A DNA stretch of 11,681 bases, from assembly GCA_005879045.1 (NCBI GenBank), contig VBLV01000051.1, forward strand, positions 1-11,681, written 5' to 3'. This DNA comes from Methanobacteriota archaeon (GTDB lineage: Archaea; Thermoplasmatota; Thermoplasmata; RBG-16-68-12). A program made the position numbers and the translations under genes. Position 1 is the stretch's first letter, and each line of letters starts with the position of its first letter. The notes under the pieces were generated by a model. It saw only the letters and a list, made by a program, of their open reading frames with translations, made no database searches and was not told where the DNA came from. Below are positions 6,490 through 11,681 of the stretch, in pieces.

Positions 6490-6537
6490 GTCATCCGTGC
6501 CCCCCGGCGGCAAGAAGCAGGCTTACCCAGACAACCC

Positions 6538-6571
6538 TTTTATTCGCGGAGCGCGCCTTGTTGGTCGGAGG
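6538..6571 (+). promoter_or_regulatory. TATA-like box and ribosome-binding site of the SPFH-NfeD operon
   Basis: TTTTATT (6538-6544) is centred about 41 bases before the ATG at 6582; transcription starting near 6566 would leave a leader of about 16 bases. GGAGGAG at 6567-6573 lies 8 bases before the ATG. This gene therefore appears to use a Shine-Dalgarno, unlike several leaderless neighbours. Confidence 0.45.
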
Positions 6572-6581
6572 AGTGTGAGGC

Positions 6582-7382
6582 ATGGCGGGAGAGGAACTCA
6601 TCCTTGCGGCGGTACTTGCAATCATCTTGGTGCTCGTGATCTTGCGGGCCGCGATCAAGGTCGTGCGGGAGTACGAGCGCCTGGTGATCTTCCGTCTCGG
6701 GCGACTCTTTCCCACCCCGAAAGGGCCGGGGCTCACGGTGATCATCCCGATCTTCGATCGCCGGGTCCTGATCGACCTCCGGACCGTCGCGTTCGATGTG
6801 CCCCGGCAGCGCGTCGTGAGCCGCGACAACGTGTCCGTCGAAGTTGACGCCGTCGTGTACTATCGGGTCTACGATCCGCTGAAGGCGGTGACGGAGGTCC
6901 AGAACTACATTCAGGCGACGAACCTCCTCGCCCAGACGACCCTGCGGGACGTCCTCGGCCAGGTCGAGCTCGATGAGCTCCTCTCGAAGCGCGAGGAGTT
7001 GAGCAAGAGAATCCAGATCCTCCTGGACACCTCGACGGAGCCGTGGGGAATCAAGGTCTCCGCGGTCACCCTGCGGGACGTCTCGCTGCCGGACACGATG
7101 GTCCGAGCGATCGCGAAGCAGGCCGAGGCCGAGCGCGAGCGTCGCTCGCGGGTCATCATGGCCGAAGGCGAATTCCAGGCCGCGGAGAAGATGCGGGAAG
7201 CCGCCATGCTCTACGGCTCCGCGCCGTCCGCGATGCGCCTGCGGGAGCTGCAGACCCTCACGGAGATTGCGCGGGAGAAGAACATGATCGTCGTCACGAA
7301 TACCACCGCGGCCGGGGACATCACGGGCGAGGTCGCGTCCCTGACGGCCGCCCTCGCGAGGAAAGGGGACAAGAAAGAGTGA
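6582..7382 (+). CDS. SPFH/band-7 stomatin-slipin family membrane protein
   Basis: This 266-residue protein has a single N-terminal membrane helix (about 5-26) followed by a band-7 domain: REYERLVIFRLGR (29-41), the GPGL...IPIFDR segment (48-60), DLRTVAFDVPRQ (65-76), SRDNVSVEVDAVVYYRV (80-96) and DVLGQVELDELLSKR (123-137). A charged coiled-coil helix (about 172-235, rich in Ala, Glu and Arg) and a short basic tail complete it. Stomatin-like proteins oligomerise into membrane microdomain scaffolds, and in archaea the partner NfeD protease can cleave the C-terminal region of its stomatin, as shown for PH1511/PH1510 of Pyrococcus horikoshii. The nfeD gene here overlaps the stop codon by four bases, supporting one operon and a joint membrane quality-control role. 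Length and domain order are normal for archaeal slipins. Confidence 0.93.
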   Translation: MAGEELILAAVLAIILVLVILRAAIKVVREYERLVIFRLGRLFPTPKGPGLTVIIPIFDRRVLIDLRTVAFDVPRQRVVSRDNVSVEVDAVVYYRVYDPLKAVTEVQNYIQATNLLAQTTLRDVLGQVELDELLSKREELSKRIQILLDTSTEPWGIKVSAVTLRDVSLPDTMVRAIAKQAEAERERRSRVIMAEGEFQAAEKMREAAMLYGSAPSAMRLRELQTLTEIAREKNMIVVTNTTAAGDITGEVASLTAALARKGDKKE

Positions 7383-8788
7383 GCTCGAGTTTGGCGAGAT
7401 GGGCCCGCGTCGGCCTGATCTTGGCGTTCGCGACGATCGTCCTCGCCGCCGCGCTACCAGCGGCCCGAGCCCAGGGGCCGCGGATCCTCCTGGCCGTCGT
7501 CGATGGTGCGATCGACCGTTCCACGGTGGACTATCTCCAGGAGGCAATCGACGAGGCCCGCGGCGGGGGCTACGCGGCCCTCATGATCCGCTTCGACACG
7601 CCCGGGGGCGGGCTCGCCGAGACGGTGGCCCTCGCGGAGATGTTCAACAACGCCCGGGACGTGCCGATCCTCGGATGGGTCGGGCCGGTCGGCGCGCACG
7701 CGTGGAGCGCGGGGACGATCCTGCTCGTGTCAACGGACCTCGCGGCAATGGCCCCCGGCACGACGATCGGGTCGGTTCAACCCGTGGAGGTCGGTCCGGG
7801 CGGGATCGTGCCGGTCACAGACCCGAAGATCATCAACGCGGTGGTGACCGCGATCTACGAGGAGCTCGCTCTCCACAACCGCAGCACGGACCTCGCGGCG
7901 CGGTTCGTGGTCGACAACCTGAACCTCAATGCGACGCAGGCGCAGAGCCTCCGAGCGACGGAGCTGGTCGCCGCGAGTCCGCAGGAATTTGCGAGCCTGG
8001 CGGACGGACGCCGGGTGGTCGTGCAGAGCAACGCGACCGTGTACAAGGACTTCACCCTCCACACCGCCGGCGCCGAGATTGTGACGTTCAGCTCGTCCGC
8101 TCGAGTGCGACTCCTCGAAATCCTGTCGGACCCACTCGTTGCGTCCCTCCTGCTCATCCTCGGGATCTATCTCGTGATCTTCGGCATCTCCGCGCCGGGC
8201 CACGGGGCCGAGATCGCCGGGATCATCATCCTCCTCTTGGCCCTCATCGGGCTCGGATTCAGCGTCGATCCGATCGCCCTCCTGCTGTTCATCGTCGGAG
8301 TCATCCTGATCATCATCGAGATCAAGACGCCCGGATTCGGCGTGTTCGGGATCGGCGGGATCATCGCGATCGTCTTGGCGGCGGCGTTCCTCGCACCGTT
8401 GCGACCGCCGCGGTTCGTCGTCTCGCCGGACTATCAGATTTTCTTCCTAGCCTCCTTCCTTATCCCGACGGGTTTCTTCGGCGGATTCCTGTTGTTCGCG
8501 ATGTTCAAGGTGCAGCAAATCCGGCGCCGCGCTCCGATTGTTGGGATGATGATTGGGCAACCCGCGACCGTGGTCGAGGGCCTCCGCCCCGGGGAGAAGG
8601 GCTACGTGCGGCACCGCGGGGAGCTCTGGCAGGCGACGGCGGCCGAGACCCTCTCGGCCGAGTCCAAAGTCTACATCCAAGGGGTTGACGGCATCGTCCT
8701 CCGAGTGTCGTCCGCGCCGCCGCCCGCGCCAGCATCCAGTCTTCTGCGTCGCCGCTTCGCGTTCCTCCTCCGTCGGAAAGCCGCGTGA
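7379..8788 (+). CDS. Long-form NfeD: ClpP-class membrane serine protease
   Basis: This 469-residue intramembrane-associated protease is the partner of the SPFH protein. Domain order: signal peptide (1-32, ending AARAQ), ClpP-like domain (about 34-235), four to five membrane helices (about 253-272, 276-295, 297-316, 322-341 and 353-378), then a soluble OB-fold NfeD domain (about 388-445). In the protease domain DTPGGG (73-78) is followed by GAHAWSAGT, whose S110 matches the nucleophile of Pyrococcus PH1510 (S97), and by DPKIINA, whose K150 matches its catalytic K138, so it should be active with a Ser/Lys dyad. AMAPGTTIGS (123-132) is typical. The start is GTG 7379, overlapping the SPFH stop as GTGA; the frame is open further upstream but that would run inside the SPFH gene. 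The last 25 residues are proline- then arginine-rich, an unusual basic tail. Confidence 0.93.
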   Translation: MSSSLARWARVGLILAFATIVLAAALPAARAQGPRILLAVVDGAIDRSTVDYLQEAIDEARGGGYAALMIRFDTPGGGLAETVALAEMFNNARDVPILGWVGPVGAHAWSAGTILLVSTDLAAMAPGTTIGSVQPVEVGPGGIVPVTDPKIINAVVTAIYEELALHNRSTDLAARFVVDNLNLNATQAQSLRATELVAASPQEFASLADGRRVVVQSNATVYKDFTLHTAGAEIVTFSSSARVRLLEILSDPLVASLLLILGIYLVIFGISAPGHGAEIAGIIILLLALIGLGFSVDPIALLLFIVGVILIIIEIKTPGFGVFGIGGIIAIVLAAAFLAPLRPPRFVVSPDYQIFFLASFLIPTGFFGGFLLFAMFKVQQIRRRAPIVGMMIGQPATVVEGLRPGEKGYVRHRGELWQATAAETLSAESKVYIQGVDGIVLRVSSAPPPAPASSLLRRRFAFLLRRKAA

Positions 8789-8799
8789 GGTCCCAAACT

Positions 8800-8805
8800 C
8801 TTAAG
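8800..8805 (+). promoter_or_regulatory. TATA-like box for the Rieske-fold gene
   Basis: CTTAAG, preceded by CAAACT (BRE-like), is centred about 28 bases before the ATG at 8831, the leaderless spacing seen elsewhere in this window. A GGAGG at 8812-8816 is 14 bases from the ATG, too far for a standard ribosome-binding site. Confidence 0.4.
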
Positions 8806-8830
8806 GCCCGGCGGAGGTTCGCCCCGCCCA

Positions 8831-9151
8831 ATGGACACGGACGTCAATCTGTGCAAGATCGACGACGTCCCGGACGGCGGGAAGAAGCACTTCGAGATCA
8901 TGGGGTACGACATCCTCGTGGTGCGATTGGGTGACCGCTTCTTTTGCGTCGATGCCGCGTGCACGTACAAGTGGGCGATGCTCACCGACGGCCTGGTGGA
9001 CCGCGAGAAGCTTTTGATCACATGCAAGGACTGCAACGGTTCGTGGGATCTCCAGACGGGCCAGCCGAAGGAACTGCCCGCGAAGTTCCCCCTTACCGCC
9101 TACCGGATCGAATCGGTCGCGGACGATCTGATCGTCACGTTCACGTATTGA
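8831..9151 (+). CDS. Rieske-fold protein with histidine ligands replaced (four-cysteine variant)
   Basis: This 106-residue soluble protein has a Rieske-ferredoxin layout: YDILVVRLGDRFFCVDAAC strands, CTYKWAMLTDG (44-54) in place of the usual C-x-H-x-x-x-x-L-x-x-G box, and TCKDCNGSWDLQTG (64-77) in place of C-x-x-H-x-x-x-F-D-L-x-T-G. The anchors LTDG and WDLQTG keep the spacing exact, so the first cluster histidine is Y46 and the second is C68. The remaining candidate ligands are C39, C44, C65 and C68. Rieske [2Fe-2S] centres need two Cys and two His, so this protein cannot hold a normal one. It might bind a four-Cys [2Fe-2S] cluster or zinc, or use C65-x-x-C68 as a redox pair. There is no signal peptide or oxygenase domain. 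It lies alone, 42 bases after nfeD with its own TATA-like box. Fold confidence is high; cofactor is unknown. Confidence 0.85.
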   Translation: MDTDVNLCKIDDVPDGGKKHFEIMGYDILVVRLGDRFFCVDAACTYKWAMLTDGLVDREKLLITCKDCNGSWDLQTGQPKELPAKFPLTAYRIESVADDLIVTFTY

Positions 9152-9183
9152 GCCAGCCGATTTCGCGAGCTCGGAAGAAAAGC

Positions 9184-9189
9184 CTTATG
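9184..9189 (+). promoter_or_regulatory. Possible TATA-like box upstream of the small basic protein gene
   Basis: CTTATG in the string GAAAAGCCTTATGTG follows a purine-rich BRE-like GGAAGAAAAG. It is about 110 bases before the ATG at 9296, which would mean an 85-base leader. It may instead drive an unrecognised short transcript. No better box is visible before the gene. Confidence 0.25.
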
Positions 9190-9295
9190 TGCGCGCGGTT
9201 CCTCGCGACGGCCGTCCTCCAATTCCCGTGACGAACCGAGTCGGCCCGTTCGGCCTTGGCCCGCGTTCTCATCGAGCGTTGAGGCGGTGGCGACG

Positions 9296-9526
9296 ATGGC
9301 CGACGACAAGGACCAGCAGTTCACGCGGATGTGGAACGAAGAGAACAAGTCGAAGCGAGCGAAGTTCCGGAACCTCATGAAGGCGAAGCTCGATGTGCTC
9401 CACGTCGAGGTGACGGAAGAAAACGCGCGCGCCTTCTGGAACGGCCGGCTCGCGGTTCGCCAGCCCGAGCGGATTTATCAGATGCCTGAACGGCCCGAAA
9501 GCCGAAGGCCTCCAAGACGCCGTTGA
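9296..9526 (+). CDS. Small basic hypothetical protein
   Basis: This frame encodes 76 residues from ATG 9296 (79 from GTG 9287). It is strongly charged: an acidic/lysine-rich helical first half (DDKDQQFTRMWNEENKSKRAK), an LMKAKLDVLHVEVTEENARAFWNGRL middle with a helix-strand-helix look, and an Arg/Pro-rich end (PESRRPPRRR). There are no cysteines, signal peptide or membrane segments. I do not recognise it. Support comes from a GAGGCGG ribosome-binding-like site 9-15 bases before ATG 9296, non-random composition and the terminator-like hairpins right after the stop. The basic tail suggests nucleic-acid contact, and the SSB-type gene faces it on the opposite strand, but no function is claimed. 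Confidence 0.55.
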   Translation: MADDKDQQFTRMWNEENKSKRAKFRNLMKAKLDVLHVEVTEENARAFWNGRLAVRQPERIYQMPERPESRRPPRRR

Positions 9527-9543
9527 TCGGACTCGCGCCGATC
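9525..9543 (+). repeat. Short inverted repeat at the end of the small basic gene
   Basis: GATCGG (9525-9530) and CCGATC (9538-9543) pair around a 7-base loop, starting inside the stop codon of the small basic protein. It is the first of three hairpins between the two convergent genes. No T-tract follows on the plus strand. Confidence 0.35.
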
Positions 9544-9567
9544 GGTGCGGGTCGCTGACCTAGAAAC

Positions 9568-9625
9568 GAGCAGCGCTACCGCTGCTCAGCCAGAAAAATG
9601 AAAAGTCCTGGCCCAAGGGCCAGGG
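9568..9625 (-). terminator. Twin hairpins, terminator of the SSB-like gene (possibly bidirectional)
   Basis: Two perfect stems lie between the convergent genes. CCTGGCCC/GGGCCAGG (9607-9614 and 9617-9624, 2-base loop) begins 18 bases past the SSB stop and on the minus strand is followed by ACTTTTCATTTTTC. GAGCAGCG/CGCTGCTC (9568-9575 and 9580-9587, loop CTAC) follows and is trailed by GTTTCT on the minus strand. Stem plus T-rich tract resembles an intrinsic terminator for the leftward gene. Confidence 0.55.
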
Positions 9626-9641
9626 AAATGGTGAAGGTGAA

Positions 9642-10101
9642 TCAGTACCGGCGTCGCCCGCGGTCCCGTCGGTCTCGGTCGCGCCCGCCGCTGCTACCGC
9701 CGCCACTGCGGTTGCCGCTGAAGGTCCCGAACTCGAACTGCCGGTCTCCGCCGCCACTGCGCTCACGTCGCTCGCCGCTGTAGCCACCGCTCCGGTAGCG
9801 CGGCTCGCGCTCGTATTCGACTGCGCTGACGTCGAGCGCCGTGTTGACGTTCTCGATCATCTGCTCCGACTTCGCCATCGTGCCGTACTTCCCGACGTTC
9901 AGTCGGATGTGCCCGCGCACGAGGGTGACGTAGCCGTTGTCGATGAGGAGCGTCTCGTCCTTGTGGACACTCCCGATCTGGTCGTTCCAGAGGGTCAGGA
10001 GGACGGTCCCGGTCTCGTCGCCAACCGACCTTGACCAAGACATTCACTTGCTTGGAGGCGGGGGTCAAGTCTTTGACTTTCGTCATTGCCTTGTCTTCCA
10101 T
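9642..10101 (-). pseudogene. OB-fold single-stranded DNA-binding protein gene, disrupted
   Basis: The gene starts at ATG 10101 in one frame (MEDKAMTKVKDLTPASKQ then VNVLVKV) and continues in another (VGDETGTVLLTLWNDQIG... RGHIRLNVGKYG...), ending at 9642. In Sulfolobus SSB, recalled as ...VNVTVRV + 22 residues + VGDETGRVKLTLWG..., about 22 residues lie between these two blocks; here they are absent and one extra base sits at the junction (near 10024-10030), so about 65 bases are missing and the frame is broken. The lost part is the first hairpin of the OB barrel. The rest is typical: OB core, then a Gly/Arg/Asp-rich tail (about the last 45 codons) like SSB RGG tails. An internal ATG at 10043 could restart a 133-residue fragment. 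Whether this is a true pseudogene, a strain variant or an assembly error cannot be told here; a ribosomal frameshift alone would not restore the missing strands. Confidence 0.75.
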
Positions 10102-10205
10102 GTTCTCACTTCTGCCGACACAAGACGCCAGAGTCGCAAAGGCCGGAAAAACCGTGTCCAGTCGAATTCAGACGTTGTGGGCTGATTGCCGCTTACGAGA
10201 CCCTC

Positions 10206-10215
10206 CTATAAAAAC
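10206..10215. promoter_or_regulatory. Strong A/T-rich TATA-like box in the 10102-10330 intergenic region
   Basis: CTATAAAAAC, on the minus strand GTTTTTATAG, is the most A/T-rich element of the divergent gap. Leftward it would start transcription near 10184, giving the SSB-like gene a leader of about 83 bases. Rightward it would start near 10236, about 95 bases before moaA. T-run orientation favours leftward use. The rest of the gap (229 bases) holds the moaA box, a near-palindrome around 10240-10258 (TGCGA...TCGCA) and nothing recognisable as tRNA or a known riboswitch. Confidence 0.35.
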
Positions 10216-10294
10216 ATTCGGAAGCGGTGGAGTGCAACGTGCGACGCGACGCATCGCAGCGGGCCTCGAGCAAACTCCCTCGATGCCGGCACCA

Positions 10295-10302
10295 TCTTTT
10301 TA
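10295..10302 (+). promoter_or_regulatory. TATA-like box for moaA
   Basis: CATCTTTTTACC, with box CTTTTTAC, is centred about 33 bases before the ATG at 10331, predicting a leader of only about 6 bases. A GAGGG at 10324-10327 is too close to the ATG for a normal Shine-Dalgarno, so the mRNA is probably nearly leaderless. Confidence 0.4.
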
Positions 10303-10330
10303 CCGCGACTCCACCTTCCTATGAGGGCTC

Positions 10331-11305
10331 ATGCTCGTCGACGCCTTCGGACGCGAAGTCACGGACATCCGCGTGAGCGTCACGAAGCGATGCAACTTCG
10401 GTTGCATCTATTGTCATGATGAGGGCCTCGGTCCGATCTTGAAACCGCGGATGCCCCACGAGGACGAGATGTCCGTCGATGAGATCGAACGGCTCCTGCG
10501 CGTCGCACGGGAGTTCGGCATTCGATCCGTGAAGTTCACGGGAGGCGAGCCGCTTATTCGGTTGGACATGGAACAGATCATCGATCGTTCGGTCCGCCAG
10601 ATTCCCGATGTCTCGATGACGACGAACGGGTCGATGCTCGCGAAACGGGCGGAGCCCCTCCGAGCCGCGGGGCTGAAGCGCGTGAACGTCTCGATTGACT
10701 CGCTCGATCCGGCCGCATTCCGCGACATCCGCAAAGGCGAGCTCGCGCCCGTCCTGCGTGGCATTCAGGAAGCGCTGCGAGTGGGCCTGAAGCCCGTCAA
10801 GCTCAACATGGTCGTGTTCAAGCAGACGCTCCCGCACATCCCTCGGATGATCGAGTACATCTCCGATGGGGACGGGCTCAAGCTCCAGCTCATACAGTTC
10901 ATGCCGGAGCTCGTTGGTCAACAGGATTGGATGGTCGACATCGACGCGCTCAAGAAATGGCTCGAGGACCGCGCCGACAAAGTCCTCGTGCGCGAGATGC
11001 ACCACCGTCGCATTTACATCTTCAACGGCGCGGAGGTCGAGGTCGTGGACCCCGTGTACAACGTGGAGTTCTGCATGAACTGCCACCGGATCCGCGTGAC
11101 GCACCAGGGCGAGTTGAAGGGATGCCTGAACCGGAACGACGATCTGATCCCGACTCGCGGCCTCGATGACGATGGCTTGCGTGCGGCCTTCCGAAATGTC
11201 GTCGCGAACCGCGTACCGTACTACGGCGCATACGTCAAAGAGTTCCCGCGGCGAGATCCGCGGGCCGCCGTGCCGATCGAATTCCCGGGAGTCCCGGCGG
11301 GCTGA
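10331..11305 (+). CDS. moaA: GTP 3',8-cyclase, radical SAM molybdenum cofactor enzyme
   Basis: This 324-residue cytosolic enzyme carries out the first step of molybdopterin synthesis, rearranging GTP to 3',8-cyclo-7,8-dihydro-GTP, which MoaC then converts to cPMP. The radical SAM cluster motif is CNFGCIYC (C21, C25, C28), with GGEP (71-74) for SAM, TTNGS (97-101) and NVSIDSL (119-125) typical of MoaA. The second, GTP-binding [4Fe-4S] cluster motif is CMNCHRIRVTHQGELKGC (C248, C251, C265; spacing 2 and 13), and R253 and R255 fit the family's GTP-contacting arginines. The protein ends RDPRAAVPIEFPGVPAG, without the terminal Gly-Gly known to matter in bacterial MoaA; I recall many archaeal MoaAs also lacking it. 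No other molybdopterin genes are in the window; the next gene is a permease 47 bases downstream with its own TATA-like box. Confidence 0.94.
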   Translation: MLVDAFGREVTDIRVSVTKRCNFGCIYCHDEGLGPILKPRMPHEDEMSVDEIERLLRVAREFGIRSVKFTGGEPLIRLDMEQIIDRSVRQIPDVSMTTNGSMLAKRAEPLRAAGLKRVNVSIDSLDPAAFRDIRKGELAPVLRGIQEALRVGLKPVKLNMVVFKQTLPHIPRMIEYISDGDGLKLQLIQFMPELVGQQDWMVDIDALKKWLEDRADKVLVREMHHRRIYIFNGAEVEVVDPVYNVEFCMNCHRIRVTHQGELKGCLNRNDDLIPTRGLDDDGLRAAFRNVVANRVPYYGAYVKEFPRRDPRAAVPIEFPGVPAG

Positions 11306-11323
11306 GCCTCCCGTCAGAATCCT

Positions 11324-11330
11324 CAAATAG
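11324..11330 (+). promoter_or_regulatory. TATA-like box for the NCS1 permease
   Basis: CAAATAG lies 18 bases after the moaA stop, centred 26 bases before the GTG at 11353. No Shine-Dalgarno is seen, so a leaderless mRNA is likely. The spacing supports the GTG start. Confidence 0.4.
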
Positions 11331-11352
11331 CCCCGCGGAATGCGTCGCGCGC

Positions 11353-11681
11353 GTGAAAGTTTTCCGAGGCCTGGACGTCATCGCGGCCGAGTACAAGGCC
11401 ACCGACCAGGTGCCCGCGAAGGCCCGCACGTTCACCGGATGGGATCAGTTTACCCTGTGGTTCGCCGCGGCTTCGTTGCCGGCCGCCTGGCTGTACGGCG
11501 GCTACATGACCGGCGCGTACGGACTCCCGGGGGCGTTCGCCCTCATCTTTCTCGTTTCTACCCTGACGTTCATCCCTTGGGCCCTCATCGGCTACATCGC
11601 CGCGGACAAGGGGGCCTCGTCAGTCTCCCTCCTTCGGCCGGCGTTTGGCTTGCGCGGGAGCAAGTTACCTTCCGTTTTCTA
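11353..11681 (+). CDS. NCS1-family nucleobase:cation symporter (cytosine/purine permease), 5' part
   Basis: From GTG 11353 an open frame of about 109 codons runs off the window end without a stop. It begins with a soluble stretch (MKVFRGLDVIAAEYK) and then the NCS1 pattern: RTFTGWDQFTLWFAA (Trp-Asp before the first helix), a first membrane helix (about 37-53), GAYGLPGAF and a second (about 60-84, ending IPWALIGYIAA), then DKGASSVSLLRPAFGLRGSKLPS, the diagnostic RPxFGxRGS loop after helix 2. NCS1/CodB-like transporters import cytosine, purines, hydantoins or thiamine precursors with Na+ or H+. Full members have 12 helices and about 400-450 residues, so only a quarter is visible and the substrate cannot be assigned. 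No in-frame start lies further upstream. Confidence 0.85.
   Translation, partial: MKVFRGLDVIAAEYKATDQVPAKARTFTGWDQFTLWFAAASLPAAWLYGGYMTGAYGLPGAFALIFLVSTLTFIPWALIGYIAADKGASSVSLLRPAFGLRGSKLPSVF

Noticed and set aside
7043..7378. Upstream extension of the NfeD frame inside the SPFH gene
   Set aside because: The translation is His/Gly/Arg-rich shadow sequence; the signal peptide begins right after GTG 7379, which overlaps the SPFH stop in the usual coupled way.
9642..10101. Programmed ribosomal frameshift in the SSB-like gene
   Set aside because: A frameshift would join the halves but still leave about 22 core residues missing, and no slippery run or stimulatory structure is evident at the join. 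Deletion or assembly error is simpler.
10102..10330. Hidden tRNA or molybdenum-cofactor riboswitch before moaA
   Set aside because: No T-loop/anticodon arrangement and no recognisable conserved riboswitch core; the predicted moaA leader is only a few bases long.
10319..11326. Leftward open frame of 335 codons opposite moaA
   Set aside because: Antisense shadow; moaA has both cluster motifs and a good promoter.

Overview
The window is GC-rich (every gene uses G/C-rich codons) and looks archaeal, most likely a Thermoplasmata-type euryarchaeon. Four things point there: A/T-rich TATA-like boxes centred about 26-29 bases before several start codons, often with no Shine-Dalgarno sequence (leaderless transcription); an archaeal winged-helix regulator beside a small membrane protein; an SPFH/long-NfeD pair; and a crenarchaeal-SSB-like OB-fold gene. 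The taxonomic call is inference from gene style; there is no rRNA or tRNA to anchor it.

Left part (1-3720): the first codons of a probable leftward gene; a rightward homocysteine methyltransferase strikingly like animal betaine-homocysteine methyltransferase (130-1140); then, convergent with it, a leftward secreted, membrane-anchored subtilisin-family protease with a cytoplasmic zinc ribbon (1214-2986), preceded by a leftward metallo-beta-lactamase-fold hydrolase (3091-3720).

Centre (3721-8788): divergent from the hydrolase, an M20 zinc dipeptidase starting at a GTG that fits a leaderless transcript (3857-5221); a small exported protein of unknown function (5324-5722); a winged-helix regulator with inverted repeats upstream (5818-6153) and its partner three-helix membrane protein (6181-6489); then a translationally coupled stomatin/slipin plus ClpP-class NfeD membrane protease operon (6582-8788).

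Right part (8789-11681): a small Rieske-fold protein whose two cluster histidines are replaced, leaving a four-cysteine set (8831-9151); a small basic hypothetical protein (9296-9526); convergent with it, an OB-fold single-stranded-DNA-binding-protein gene that is broken, with about 22 codons of the OB core missing and the two halves in different frames (9642-10101); moaA (10331-11305); and the 5' part of an NCS1-type nucleobase permease running off the window end.

No CRISPR array, tRNA, rRNA, insertion sequence or att site was found. The largest gap without an intact or broken gene is 10102-10330 (229 bases). This is mostly housekeeping and membrane-quality-control DNA rather than a defence island. 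The most unusual items are the four-cysteine Rieske-like protein, the broken SSB gene, the zinc-ribbon subtilase and the regulator/membrane-protein pair with its palindromes.
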